The notes below the pieces were generated by a model. The model searched no databases. It worked only from the letters and a program-made list of their open reading frames with translations, and had not been told where the DNA came from. Below are positions 38,742-47,301 of a DNA stretch of 53,548 bases, piece after piece. Origin of the DNA: Clostridiales bacterium (GTDB taxonomy: Bacteria; Bacillota; Clostridia; Christensenellales; Aristaeellaceae); NCBI GenBank assembly GCA_015056125.1, contig SVGW01000010.1, positions 1 through 53,548 on the forward strand, read 5' to 3'. The position numbers and the translations under genes were made by a program. Each line of letters opens with the position of its first letter. Position 1 is the stretch's first letter.

Positions 38742-39938
38742 TTAGTCCGTGGTATAGTTATCGAAGTAGCCCTGGATATACACAATGGGCGTGCCCTTAT
38801 CTCCGGAGCCGGAAGTGAGATCGCACAGGGAGCCGATCAGATCGGTGAGGCGGCGGGGAGTGGTGCCCTGAGCGGCCATATTGCCCACCAGGCTGCTGCC
38901 ATCCTTTTCCCGAATCTTATGCTTGATGGCGTCCCGGAGCGCTTCGCCGGAAAGGGCGGCAAAATCGTTGTCCGCCAGATATTTGAGCTTTAGCTCATTG
39001 GGGGTGCCTTCCAGGCCGGGGGTGTAGGCGGGGGAAACCACCGGGTCGGCCAGCTCCCAAATCTTGCCCACAGGATCCTTGAAGGCGCCGTCGCCGTACA
39101 CCATCACTTCCATGTGCTTGCCCGTTTCCTTGAGCAGCCGATCCTGAATACTTTCCACCAGATCCTGGCAGGAGCGGGGGAAGAGCTTTACTGCATCCTC
39201 GGTGGATTTATTGGAGCCCAGCAGGCCGTATTTTTCATTATAGCCGCTGCCGTTGATGGGGGCGTTCATAATTTCGTCCAGGCCAAATACCCTTTCACCG
39301 CCGGCTTTTTTCAGCAGCCGGTTGGTGCGCGCCCGGGTATGGATATCGCAGTGGAGCACATTCTTGGTATACTGCAGAATGGTGCGGGGATCATTGGCAA
39401 AGATCACTTCCACTTCGGCGCCGCATTCTTTGATCAGCTGGCTGTAATATTCCACATAGTCAACGCCGGTGAATGTGTGCTTAATATAGCCAAAGAGCGC
39501 CCGGTATTTTTCTTCGCTGAGCACATCCTTGTAGGGATCCACGCCGTGCTGCTCCATCAGATCCCAATCGATGAGATGATTGCCCACTTCATCGGCGGGA
39601 TAGCTGAGCATCAGCACGATTTTTTTGCAGCCCATGGCAATGCCCCGCAGGCAGATGGCGAAGCGGTTGCGGCTGAGGATGGGGAAGATCACGCCCACGG
39701 TTTCGCCGCCCAGCTTTTCCTTCACATCCTGCGCAATATTTTCAACGGTCACATAATTGCCCTGAGCACGGGCAACGATGGCTTCGGTCATGGCCACGAT
39801 ATCCCGATCCCGGGGGGTCAGGCCGTCTTCCTTCATGGCTTCCAATACGGAACCCGTTACGATTTCGACCAAATTATCGCCTTCACGAATAATGGGCGCA
39901 CGAAGGCCCATGGAAACAGTACCAATCATCCGGCTCAT
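38742..39938 (-). CDS. Coenzyme F420-0:L-glutamate ligase-family protein
   Basis: The 398-residue protein starts at ATG 39938 after TTGGGAGTG. The N-terminal half matches the CofE/F420_ligase fold (GLRAPIIREGDNLVEIV, DRDIVAMTEAIVARAQGNY). The C-terminal half is an extra domain with YGDGAFKDPVGKIWELADPV and a final SGSGDKGTPIVYIQG. True CofE adds glutamates to F420-0. No other F420 gene (cofC, cofD, cofGH) is in the window, and most Clostridia lack F420, so the protein may ligate glutamate to another acceptor. Monocistronic on the minus strand. Confidence 0.75.
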   Translation of the reverse strand: MSRMIGTVSMGLRAPIIREGDNLVEIVTGSVLEAMKEDGLTPRDRDIVAMTEAIVARAQGNYVTVENIAQDVKEKLGGETVGVIFPILSRNRFAICLRGIAMGCKKIVLMLSYPADEVGNHLIDWDLMEQHGVDPYKDVLSEEKYRALFGYIKHTFTGVDYVEYYSQLIKECGAEVEVIFANDPRTILQYTKNVLHCDIHTRARTNRLLKKAGGERVFGLDEIMNAPINGSGYNEKYGLLGSNKSTEDAVKLFPRSCQDLVESIQDRLLKETGKHMEVMVYGDGAFKDPVGKIWELADPVVSPAYTPGLEGTPNELKLKYLADNDFAALSGEALRDAIKHKIREKDGSSLVGNMAAQGTTPRRLTDLIGSLCDLTSGSGDKGTPIVYIQGYFDNYTTD

Positions 39939-40194
39939 TGTTCAACACTCCCAATTGTATCAAAAATGCGGGCTTATTCCGCCAGGTCCTTTTACTTCAG
40001 TATTATAATACAGAATCGTGCGGAGGAAAAGAGAAAATTTGAATTTTCATTTGTTTTTTTTGAATACATTTTCAAATGATGAAAAATCAGGCAAGAAAAC
40101 GACCGAATATATAAAACGAGAAAAAGAAAGGGGATGGCGCTGAAGAAAAAAAGGTGTATAATGAAATCAATAAAAAAGTATGGGAGGAAATGAA

Positions 40195-41322
40195 ATGGAT
40201 CAGCATTGGGTGGCAGCCTGGGGCGTGGCCCCGTCCCTTAAAGAAGCGCTGCCGGCAGAATATGCCAAGGATATCACCCTTCGATATATCTTGAAAATGG
40301 GCATTGGGGGGAAAGGACTGCGGCTTCATTTTTCCAATTTGTTTAATGAAGAAGAAACGGTGATCACCCGGGCCACGGTACAATTGCAGGGCCAGGAGGG
40401 CCCTGTGTATCCCGTTCTCTTTGGGGGCAAAAGCCAGGGCGTGCTCCCGGCTCAGGGAGAAGGGGAAAGCGATCCCATTGAAATGAATATCTTGCCCGGC
40501 ATGGATGTGGCGGTGAGCCTGTATTTTGGGGAGATGACCCATTTGGCTTCCGGCGTGTCCTCCTCCGGCCCTTTGTGCATCGGTTCCTTTGCCAAGGGCG
40601 ATCGCTGCGATGAAAAGGAATTTGCCCTTACCTGGGCCAAGGATAACGGCTGGTTTTGCTTCCTGGATCGGGCGGATGTGCTGGCGGATGCGGATGCCCA
40701 TGCCCTGGTGGCCTTTGGGGACAGCATTACGGCTCAATCCTGGCCCGATTGGCTGGCCCTGCGCCTGATAGATGAAAAGAATGAAAAGCTCAGCGTGGTG
40801 CGCCGGGGCATCAGCGGCAGCCGGGTTCTCCGTCAATACAGCCATCTGCAGCATAAGCACTATGGCCCCTCCGGCGCTTCCCGGTTTGAAAGGGAAGTGT
40901 GCGTGCCTGGGGTGGACCGGGTGATCGTGCTTCACGGCGTTAATGACGTGATCCATCCCGATGGCGTGCATCCCTGCCGCCCCTGGAGCGATCTGCCCAC
41001 GGCAGAGGAATTGATTGAAGGCTTGCGCGCCTATATCCGCCTGGCCCATGCCCATGGGCTGAAAATTTACCTGGCCACCATTACGCCCATTCAGGGCTGG
41101 CGCACCGAAACCTCTATGCGCACGGAAATTTGCCAGCAGGTGAATCAGTGGATCCGGGAAAATAAGGAAGCGGATGGCGTGGCGGATTTTGCCGCGGCGG
41201 TATGGAACCCCGAAAATCATTTGGCCCTGCTTCCCGCCTGCGATAGCGGCGATCACCTTCATCCCAGCGTGGAGGGCGCCAAGCGCATGGCCCACAGTAT
41301 TCCCGGGGAATATCTGAAATAA
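40195..41322 (+). CDS. SGNH/GDSL-family esterase or hydrolase
   Basis: The 375-residue protein starts at ATG 40195, 6 nt after GGGAGGAA; the in-frame ATG at 40180 precedes that site and is rejected. The SGNH blocks are ALVAFGDSITAQSWPDWL (nucleophile Ser), GISGSRVL (Gly), LHGVNDVIHPDG (Asn) and CDSGDHLHPSVEGA (Asp-x-x-His). About 160 residues before the Ser form a beta-rich accessory domain. No signal peptide is visible, so intracellular deacetylation of imported oligosaccharides is likely. Specificity unknown. Confidence 0.88.
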   Translation: MDQHWVAAWGVAPSLKEALPAEYAKDITLRYILKMGIGGKGLRLHFSNLFNEEETVITRATVQLQGQEGPVYPVLFGGKSQGVLPAQGEGESDPIEMNILPGMDVAVSLYFGEMTHLASGVSSSGPLCIGSFAKGDRCDEKEFALTWAKDNGWFCFLDRADVLADADAHALVAFGDSITAQSWPDWLALRLIDEKNEKLSVVRRGISGSRVLRQYSHLQHKHYGPSGASRFEREVCVPGVDRVIVLHGVNDVIHPDGVHPCRPWSDLPTAEELIEGLRAYIRLAHAHGLKIYLATITPIQGWRTETSMRTEICQQVNQWIRENKEADGVADFAAAVWNPENHLALLPACDSGDHLHPSVEGAKRMAHSIPGEYLK

Positions 41323-41331
41323 TATCTCCTG

Positions 41332-41367
41332 CGCCGGGGCGGATGCTTTCCGCTCCGGCGAATTTTT
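41332..41367 (+). terminator. Terminator after the SGNH hydrolase
   Basis: A 12-bp GC-rich stem CGCCGGGGCGGA/TCCGCTCCGGCG (41332-41343, 41349-41360) with one G-T pair is followed by AATTTTT. Confidence 0.85.
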
Positions 41368-41387
41368 CATTTTTTTGAAAAAAGCCC

Positions 41388-41416
41388 TTGACAAATGACG
41401 AAAAATGCAGTATCAT
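41388..41416 (+). promoter_or_regulatory. Promoter for tRNA-Lys
   Basis: Perfect TTGACA (41388-41393), 17-bp spacer and TATCAT (41411-41416). Confidence 0.85.
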
Positions 41417-41433
41417 ATCTCTTGAAGTTTGAT

Positions 41434-41509
41434 GCGCCATTAGCTCAGTTGGTAGAGCACCTGACTCTTAATCAGGGTGTCCCGGGTTCGAGTCCCTGAT
41501 GGCGCACCA
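41434..41509 (+). tRNA. tRNA-Lys (anticodon CTT)
   Basis: Acceptor stem GCGCCAT pairs with ATGGCGC, the D arm is GCTC/GAGC, the anticodon loop CTCTTAA carries CTT inside CTGA/TCAG-containing stems, and the T loop is TTCGAGT. The CCA end is encoded. All stems pair. Confidence 0.96.
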
Positions 41510-41511
41510 CG

Positions 41512-41543
41512 AAAACACCAGGATTTTCGCCTGGTGTTTTTTG
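41512..41543 (+). terminator. Terminator after tRNA-Lys
   Basis: AAAACACCAGG (41512-41522) and CCTGGTGTTTT (41530-41540) form a perfect 11-bp stem followed by more T. Confidence 0.88.
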
Positions 41544-41638
41544 TTTACTTCATGCAGACGGAAGCAGGGGGCTTCTCGCTCCGGTACTGGGGGAGGCAAG
41601 AAGCGGCGTTTCGATCAGGAGCTTTAATAATGTGAAAT

Positions 41639-41660
41639 GCACCCAATAATGATTGGGTGC
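41639..41660 (-). terminator. Hairpin downstream of the secreted Cys-repeat gene
   Basis: GCACCCAAT/ATTGGGTGC, perfect 9-bp stem with a 4-nt loop, 57 bp past the stop codon on the minus strand. The T-tract on that strand is interrupted, so terminator strength is uncertain. The rest of 41544-41716 shows nothing recognisable. Confidence 0.5.
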
Positions 41661-41716
41661 AACAAGAGACTGGCCTCTTTTCTTGGCGAGGATCAAATCT
41701 TTTTTACTTTTGTGAA

Positions 41717-43249
41717 TTATGGAATGACTTGAAAATTGGATATTTTTTCAATAGTCTCCATGATGGTATCGCCGCATTGGATACAATGCCGCTGGCGTTC
41801 CCCTTCCTGATCTTTTGTAGCTTCCCGGATCACCTTCCATTCAGTATATTTGTGCCCCAGCGCATCGATTATTTCCCTTGACACAAGATGGTGGCAAGTT
41901 TCGCAAAGCTGTTCTATCACACCGCTTTGATCACAGGTTGAAAAAATTTTGATATCTTTTACCCCCGGTTTGTGTCCCAGGGCGGGAATAGGGTCTGTTT
42001 CCAGGATGATCAGACAACGTGAGCAAATCTTTTCATTTTGTCCTTCGTTGGTACAGGTAGCATTATAACTGATTTGCCAGATGCCATCGTGCCCCAAAGC
42101 AGGCAAGCTTTCCTGATGCAACTGCATATTGCATTCAATACAGCGCTGAATGGCATACCCTTCCTCTGTGCAGGTGGGGTCGCTGATGATTTGCATGGAA
42201 CTGCCGAGATGATCTTTTTTGGGTAATACTTCGCTGTCCATTTCCAGTCTGCAGTATTTGCAGCGCAAAATCTGTTTGCCTTCGTGCTGACAGGTAGCGA
42301 ATTCTTGAAGCTCCCATTGTCCACTGGTGTGGGTCAGCATGGGCAATTCTTCACTGTTCATCAGGATATTACAGAACGTGCAGCGTTGCTCTGCCAAGCC
42401 TTTTTCTGTGCAGGTGGCGGGAGAAAGCACATTCATCTGTCCGGGGGTGTGCGGTGAGAGGGGGAGGGCCTCGGTAGAAAGCACTTCACCGCATTGCGCA
42501 CAGCCAATGCTGGATGTCCCCTCTTTCAAGCAGGTTGCCGGTTGTGTAGTTTGCGCTTCTCCGGGAGTATGGGGCAATTTTTCAATGGTTTGAGAGGCAA
42601 TAATATCACCGCAAGTGGTACAGCGCTGGGCATGAAGCCCTTCCTGAGCGCAAGAAGGATCTTGCTCCAACTTCCATTCTCCGGGGGTATGGCCTTTGGC
42701 CGGAGCGCTTTCCCGGGTGGCGGCCACGGCGCCGCAAAATTGACATAGCGACCGCTGTATACCCGGAGCATCGCAGGTGGCCATGGAGACATCTTCAAAA
42801 ATGCCGCTTTGGGGATGGCTGCCTTCCGCGCAGATGGCGAAATTATCGTACGAATAAAATGCATAATTAGCGGGACCAGCTATGCCGATATAATATATTT
42901 GATTGGCGACCAGATCGATTTCAAATGTTTTCTTTGCAGTCCAGTCACTTAGCTGATTTCCGTTTATATCAAAAATGGCGATGTTCATGTTGCTGGTGAG
43001 AAAATATTCCCCTGTTTTTTCAGGGCAGAATTTAAAGTAATGCTTACTAGATACAACTTCTTTTTTACTATAAGATTTTCCAGTAACAACAAGCATTGCA
43101 TTTGCCTTATTATCCCATTTTACACCAGAGAGTTGTTCATCTACGACTAAATATTCTCTTTCAACTATTGCCATGGCAGAAGATGGAAGGAACAGGAGCA
43201 GAATCACAAAAAGAGAAAGACAGCATAGACGGGTAAAACGATGTTTCAT
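41717..43249 (-). CDS. Secreted protein with tandem CxxC repeats
   Basis: The 510-residue protein starts at ATG 43249 after AAAGGAGGC. It has a signal peptide (basic MKHRF, long hydrophobic core, SSAMA cleavage site). A beta-rich N-terminal domain (about 25-140) is followed by about nine repeats of 38-42 residues. Each repeat has the plan: Cys, E-G, about ten residues, C-x-x-C, a short strand, then a closing L-P-x-x-x-H or L-G-H turn. Such repeats occur in clostridial surface proteins and probably bind a metal or form disulfides. No cell-wall anchor motif is seen, so it may be released. It is divergent from a small XRE regulator with shared operators. Confidence 0.8.
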   Translation of the reverse strand: MKHRFTRLCCLSLFVILLLFLPSSAMAIVEREYLVVDEQLSGVKWDNKANAMLVVTGKSYSKKEVVSSKHYFKFCPEKTGEYFLTSNMNIAIFDINGNQLSDWTAKKTFEIDLVANQIYYIGIAGPANYAFYSYDNFAICAEGSHPQSGIFEDVSMATCDAPGIQRSLCQFCGAVAATRESAPAKGHTPGEWKLEQDPSCAQEGLHAQRCTTCGDIIASQTIEKLPHTPGEAQTTQPATCLKEGTSSIGCAQCGEVLSTEALPLSPHTPGQMNVLSPATCTEKGLAEQRCTFCNILMNSEELPMLTHTSGQWELQEFATCQHEGKQILRCKYCRLEMDSEVLPKKDHLGSSMQIISDPTCTEEGYAIQRCIECNMQLHQESLPALGHDGIWQISYNATCTNEGQNEKICSRCLIILETDPIPALGHKPGVKDIKIFSTCDQSGVIEQLCETCHHLVSREIIDALGHKYTEWKVIREATKDQEGERQRHCIQCGDTIMETIEKISNFQVIP

Positions 43250-43274
43250 AGATAGGCCTCCTTTGTTTTTCTTG

Positions 43275-43304
43275 ATTATACACCACATTAGATGTAAAAG
43301 TCAA
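43275..43304 (-). promoter_or_regulatory. Promoter of the Cys-repeat gene
   Basis: Minus strand TTGACT (43299-43304), 18-bp spacer and TATAAT (43275-43280). The palindrome at 43285-43295 lies inside the spacer. Confidence 0.7.
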
Positions 43305-43321
43305 TACGCTACATCCGATGT
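43285..43321. promoter_or_regulatory. Pair of palindromic operator-like sites
   Basis: ACATTAGATGT (43285-43295) and ACATCCGATGT (43311-43321; extended to perfect TACATC-C-GATGTA) share ACATnnGATGT with half-site symmetry. Centres are 26 bp apart in the gap between the divergent secreted protein and XRE regulator. They suit a dimeric helix-turn-helix repressor covering both promoters. Confidence 0.65.
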
Positions 43322-43355
43322 ATGTATACTCATTTTAATAAGTTCGGAGGTGGCT

Positions 43356-43577
43356 ATGAAAGAGTATTGGGAGATTATTCGGGAACTGCGGGAGGACTGC
43401 GATAAAAAGCAAAGTGAAATTGCAGCAGTACTGCATACCACCCAGCAGGTGTATTCCCGGTATGAAAACGGCGTCAATGAAATGCCTGTGCGGCATTTGC
43501 AAACGCTTTGCCGTTACTATCATGTAAGTGCAGATTATATTCTGGGATTATGTGAAGAAAAGCGTCCGCTGGTATAA
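43356..43577 (+). CDS. Small XRE-family transcriptional regulator
   Basis: The 73-residue protein starts at ATG 43356 after CGGAGG. It is almost only a Cro/CI helix-turn-helix: IIRELREDCDKKQSEIAAVL, then TTQQVYSRYENGVNEMPV and YYHVSADYILGLC. No oligomerisation or ligand domain is present. It faces the secreted Cys-repeat gene across 106 bp with two matching palindromes, so it most likely represses both itself and that gene. A terminator follows at 43583. Confidence 0.88.
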   Translation: MKEYWEIIRELREDCDKKQSEIAAVLHTTQQVYSRYENGVNEMPVRHLQTLCRYYHVSADYILGLCEEKRPLV

Positions 43578-43582
43578 AAAAA

Positions 43583-43612
43583 GGATTTTCATCCAATATG
43601 GACGAAAAGCCT
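43583..43612. terminator. Terminator between convergent small genes
   Basis: An A-rich/T-rich stem around GGATTTTCATCC and GGACGAAAAGCC with two mismatches, flanked by A and T runs, so it can act in both directions. Confidence 0.6.
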
Positions 43613-43624
43613 TTTTCTATTTTT

Positions 43625-44001
43625 TTACTTCATCCTCCTGAACCAGGGAAGCTTTTCAATGGGGCAGTCTATGGAATGGGTCATGCCGCCCTTGTAGGTA
43701 TCCTTGTATTCGTGGTATTCAAAGCGCTGGCCAAATTCGTTCCAGGCAATGTTCATGGCGTAGGGGGCGTGATCTTCCCGGGCAGGGTCATTACCCCGTT
43801 TTTGACAGTGAAATTAAACAGGGATTCGCTCCAGATATATCGCCCCTTATTGGATACCAACAGGGGCATGGTCTGATTGCCGGGATGGATTCTAAAATCG
43901 CAGGAAAAATCGGATTCTTCGGTGTAGGGGTTATGTACGCCGTATGCGGCGGATGCACCCCAAAAGCATTCATCTTTCAGCAATTTGTATTCGTATAGCA
44001 T
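43625..44001 (-). pseudogene. Frameshifted small gene (about 125 residues if restored)
   Basis: A good ribosome site (AGGAGG) and a promoter (TTTACA-17-CATAAT) precede ATG 44001. The frame reads MLYEYKLLKDECFWGASAAY, then NQTMPLLVSNKGRYIWSESL and NFTVKNG, and is cut by a stop at 43757. From about 43795 the neighbouring frame continues with protein-like sequence (APYAMNIAWNEFGQRFEYHE, then HSIDCPIEKLPWFRRM) to the TAA at 43625. A single-base slip near the A5-C-G4 run at about 43798 explains this. Parts vaguely recall the start of glycoside hydrolases, but I cannot assign a family. It could be a recent mutation, an assembly error or a programmed shift. Confidence 0.55.
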
Positions 44002-44034
44002 CGCTGTGCCTCCTGAAAGCATTTGTTCATCTAT

Positions 44035-44063
44035 ATTATGGAGATAAACGGGGGCGTTGTAAA
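44035..44063 (-). promoter_or_regulatory. Promoter of the frameshifted small gene
   Basis: Minus strand TTTACA (44058-44063), 17-bp spacer and CATAAT (44035-44040). Confidence 0.5.
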
Positions 44064-44099
44064 GAGAAAAAACAGTTTTTTTACTCTTTCCTGGGAAGA

Positions 44100-44128
44100 T
44101 TGCAAAAAATGCGCCCTTGCGGTATAAT
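44100..44128 (+). promoter_or_regulatory. Promoter for the YczE-like membrane gene
   Basis: TTGCAA (44100-44105), 17-bp spacer and perfect TATAAT (44123-44128). Confidence 0.75.
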
Positions 44129-44194
44129 TTGATTGAGAAAATATCTTTTGCCGTTTCTGTATCAAACGTCAGCAAAAAAACATGAGGTGATCGG

Positions 44195-44878
44195 ATGAAA
44201 AAGACGCTGTATACAGAGGTGGCGTATATTCTGGGCATTGTGATTCTGGCCATTGGCACGGCCTTTATGGAACGGGCGGATTTCGGCATGTCCATGGTGG
44301 TAGCGCCGGCCTATCTTTTCCACTTGAAGCTGTCTGAATTTTTGCCTTTCTTCAGCTTTGGTATGGCAGAATATATGCTCCAGGCGGTGCTGCTGATTTT
44401 GCTCTCCCTTATTTTGCGGAAGGCGAAAAGGACATATCTTTTTTCCTTTGTTACGGCAGTGCTCTATGGCTTTGCTTTGGACGGCGCTATTTGGACAGTG
44501 TCCTTGATCCCTTTTTCAGGAATGCTCTTCCGGGTGGTATATTATATCGTGGGCATGCTCATGTGCTCTCTTGGCGTGGCATTTTTCTTCCACACCTATA
44601 TCGCCCCGGAGGCCTATGAATTATTTGTAAAAGAAATCGCAGAAAAGCATGGCCAGCCCATCAGCAGGGTAAAAACGATTTACGATTGCGTCAGCTGCGC
44701 TTTGAGCATTCTTTTATCCTTTGCATTCTTTGGCCTTTGGCATTTTGAGGGTGTGAAGCTGGGCACGGTGATCTGCGCTTTGGTGAATGGCTGGATCATC
44801 GGAAAGACATCTAAGGTGCTTCAATCCCGCTTCCAATTTCGGGATCGCCTGCCATTGCGGAAGTATTTTCAACATTAA
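44195..44878 (+). CDS. YczE/YitT-type integral membrane protein
   Basis: The 227-residue protein starts at ATG 44195 with only a weak TGAGGTG site. Five or six hydrophobic helices are visible, and the order AIGTAFMERADFGMSMVVAP, then a short loop with FGMAEYMLQ, fits the YczE/YyaS/YitT family of small membrane proteins. Substrate is unknown for the family. It lies 25 bp upstream of an AraC regulator, so the two are probably co-transcribed. Confidence 0.8.
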   Translation: MKKTLYTEVAYILGIVILAIGTAFMERADFGMSMVVAPAYLFHLKLSEFLPFFSFGMAEYMLQAVLLILLSLILRKAKRTYLFSFVTAVLYGFALDGAIWTVSLIPFSGMLFRVVYYIVGMLMCSLGVAFFFHTYIAPEAYELFVKEIAEKHGQPISRVKTIYDCVSCALSILLSFAFFGLWHFEGVKLGTVICALVNGWIIGKTSKVLQSRFQFRDRLPLRKYFQH

Positions 44879-44903
44879 CGCTGCCCATGGGAGGTGAAAC
44901 GCC

Positions 44904-45674
44904 TTGATTATCTACCAGCAGGAAAATTCCAGCAGCCAGGCACATGTGCAAATTGATTTGTATACGGATTTCCATTATGTTCCCCATTTGCACAGGGATC
45001 TGGAATTTGCCCTGCTGCTGGAAGGGGAAATGGAGATTACGGTGCAGGGGCGCACGGAGCTGATGCGTCCAGGCGATCTTGCCCTGGTGCTTTCCAATGA
45101 GGTGCATGCCTATCGCACGGAACGCCATTCCCAGGTGCTGGTATGCCCTTTTTCGGGGGATTTTGTGCATGCCTTCCAGCGGGAAATAGAAGGAAAGGCA
45201 GGAGAAATCAGCGTGTTTCCCTGTCCTGAAGCCCTTGGGGCATACTTGAAAAGCTGCTTCCTTCAGGATACGCCCCCGGATGCCATGACCTTAAAGGCCG
45301 CCTTCTATGCCATCTGCGCCCGATATTTGCAAGCGGTGCCCCTTCATCCGGCGCGGGAAGGGCATGATGAGCTTTTGCATAAGCTGCTCCAGTATGTGAA
45401 GGAAAATTATCGGGAAAATATCACCATGAAAACGGCGGCCCGGGCCATTGGCTATGACGCCAATTATCTTTCCCGATATTTTCATCAGATGGTGGGGATG
45501 AATTTTCGCCGCTTCATTCATCAGCATCGTATCGAATACGCCTGCTCCCTGCTGGAAAAACCGGGCATCAGTATCGCCGAGGCGGCGCTGCTCAGCGGCT
45601 TCCAGAATATCCGCAGTTTCAACCGGGCATTTCGGGAAATTATGCAGAAAACGCCTTCGGAATATCGGCAGTGA
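44904..45674 (+). CDS. AraC-family transcriptional regulator with cupin sensor
   Basis: The 256-residue protein most likely starts at TTG 44904, about 9 nt after GGGAGG; no nearby ATG fits. The N-terminal cupin-like sensor has VPHLHRDLEFALLLEGEMEI and MRPGDLALVLSNEVHAY. The C-terminal AraC DNA-binding domain has two helix-turn-helices, including ARAIGYDANYLSRYFHQMVG and SIAEAALLSGFQNIRSFNRA, ending in the usual TPSEYR. It probably activates the arabinofuranosidase gene 100 bp downstream in response to an imported sugar. Confidence 0.93.
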   Translation: MIIYQQENSSSQAHVQIDLYTDFHYVPHLHRDLEFALLLEGEMEITVQGRTELMRPGDLALVLSNEVHAYRTERHSQVLVCPFSGDFVHAFQREIEGKAGEISVFPCPEALGAYLKSCFLQDTPPDAMTLKAAFYAICARYLQAVPLHPAREGHDELLHKLLQYVKENYRENITMKTAARAIGYDANYLSRYFHQMVGMNFRRFIHQHRIEYACSLLEKPGISIAEAALLSGFQNIRSFNRAFREIMQKTPSEYRQ

Positions 45675-45774
45675 GGAGGACAGATTTTGTCCATTCCTTG
45701 CTGCTTTTTTTCTTTCTTTTCTTTGGAGCGGTTTTTATAATAAAAGCAAACGAAGGCGTAAAGGAGCAAAGTGT

Positions 45775-47280
45775 ATGAACAAACTGGTATTGGATTTTTC
45801 CCATTCTGTCGGTACGATCAATCCCAATATTTACGGCCATTTTTCCGAGCATATCGGCGGCGTTTTTTATGATGGCTTATGGGTGGGAGAGGATAGCGGG
45901 ATTGAAAATGTCCACGGCTTCCGTAAGAGCCTGGTGGACAGCTTCAAAAAAATCGCGCCCCCCGTGCTTCGCTGGCCGGGCGGCTGCTTTGCTGAAATCT
46001 ATGACTGGCGGGACGGCATTGGCCCCAGGTCTCAGCGGCCTACCCGAGTAAACTGGTGGTATTACAGGGATCACCGCCTGGAAAGCAATCAGGTGGGCAC
46101 TCATGAATTTATGGATTTATGCCGCTTGGTTGGTGCGGAGCCCTATTTCGCCGCCAATATGACTACCACGACCCCTCTGCATATCCGGGACTGGATTGAA
46201 TACTGCAACTTCCCTGCGAATTCAACCACTCTGGCCAAGGAACGCGGGGCCAATGGAGATACGGAACCCTTTAATGTGCGGTACTGGGGCATCGGCAATG
46301 AAAACTGGGGCGGCGGGGGCCAGATGACCCCGGAGGGCTGCGCCCGGGAATATCTTCGCTATATCACCATTATGCGCAGCCTGGGCACGGCCAATTTGAA
46401 ATTCATCATGTGCGGCCCTGACGGGCATAATGTTTCCTGGACCAGAAGACTCATGCAGGAATGGCGCAGCAGTCCCTACCATTTAACGGATACCTACGGC
46501 ATGAGCGTGCATTATTATACACGCAGCTCCAAGGACTATGATCCCGCCCATATTGATGAAGCAGAGTGGGATTTGGTTCAGTTCAAGGCTGCAAAAATGA
46601 AGAGGATCTTGGAGGATCACCGGGCGGCCATGGATGAATTTGATCCAGACCGCAAGATCAAATTGATCGTGGATGAGTGGGGCATCTGGCATCGGGACGG
46701 CACCGGGCCTTCCAAGGGATATAATCTCTTTGAGCAGCAAAGCACCATGATGGATGCCGTGATGGCGGCCCAGACCCTGAATCTTTTCAATAATCGCTGC
46801 GATATTGTGGATATGGCCAATGTGGCCCAGCTTTGCAATAACCTTCATTCTCTTTACCTGGCGGGGGGCGAGCATTTCGTGGAAACCCCCAATTATCACG
46901 TGTTTGATCTCTATAAGGGACATCAGGGCGGCCGCCAGGTGAATGCACTGCTCACCAGTGAAGTGAAGGAAAAGGAAGGCTTTGCGCCCCTAGAAATGGT
47001 GTCCGCCTCCGCGTCCGTAAAGGAAAATGTGCTCACCCTCACTTTGGCCAATCTGGATATTTCAAAGAGCCAGCGGGTGAAGCTTTCCAGCGTGGAAGGC
47101 ATTTTGCAGGGAGAAGCCAAGGTGCGGCTTTTGCATCATGAAAATGTATCCACCTGCAATACCTTTGAAGATCCCTTTGCTATCATGCCCAGGGACTGCA
47201 CCATGACGGTGGCAGAAGGAATGGAAATCACCCTTCCCGCCGCTTCTGTGATGGCGATTACCTTGCCTTTGGCGGAATAA
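45775..47280 (+). CDS. abfA: Alpha-L-arabinofuranosidase, GH51
   Basis: The 501-residue protein starts after AAAGGAGCAAAG. It is a full-length intracellular GH51 enzyme: PNIYGHFSEHIGG, VLRWPGGCFAE, YWGIGNENWGGGG with acid/base Glu176, and LIVDEWGIWH with nucleophile Glu301. There is no signal peptide. It releases terminal L-arabinose from imported arabino-oligosaccharides. It is followed 21 bp later by a 2-hydroxyacid dehydrogenase. The AraC gene upstream is the natural regulator. No arabinose isomerase or ribulokinase is in the window, so later steps are encoded elsewhere. Confidence 0.95.
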   Translation: MNKLVLDFSHSVGTINPNIYGHFSEHIGGVFYDGLWVGEDSGIENVHGFRKSLVDSFKKIAPPVLRWPGGCFAEIYDWRDGIGPRSQRPTRVNWWYYRDHRLESNQVGTHEFMDLCRLVGAEPYFAANMTTTTPLHIRDWIEYCNFPANSTTLAKERGANGDTEPFNVRYWGIGNENWGGGGQMTPEGCAREYLRYITIMRSLGTANLKFIMCGPDGHNVSWTRRLMQEWRSSPYHLTDTYGMSVHYYTRSSKDYDPAHIDEAEWDLVQFKAAKMKRILEDHRAAMDEFDPDRKIKLIVDEWGIWHRDGTGPSKGYNLFEQQSTMMDAVMAAQTLNLFNNRCDIVDMANVAQLCNNLHSLYLAGGEHFVETPNYHVFDLYKGHQGGRQVNALLTSEVKEKEGFAPLEMVSASASVKENVLTLTLANLDISKSQRVKLSSVEGILQGEAKVRLLHHENVSTCNTFEDPFAIMPRDCTMTVAEGMEITLPAASVMAITLPLAE

Positions 47281-47301
47281 TTGCGAAAAAGGAGCATGTG
47301 T

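Noticed and set aside
43598-43876. Plus-strand frame of 92 codons starting MDEKPFSIF
   Set aside because: Antisense to the frameshifted minus-strand gene, which has promoter, ribosome site and better protein-like sequence.
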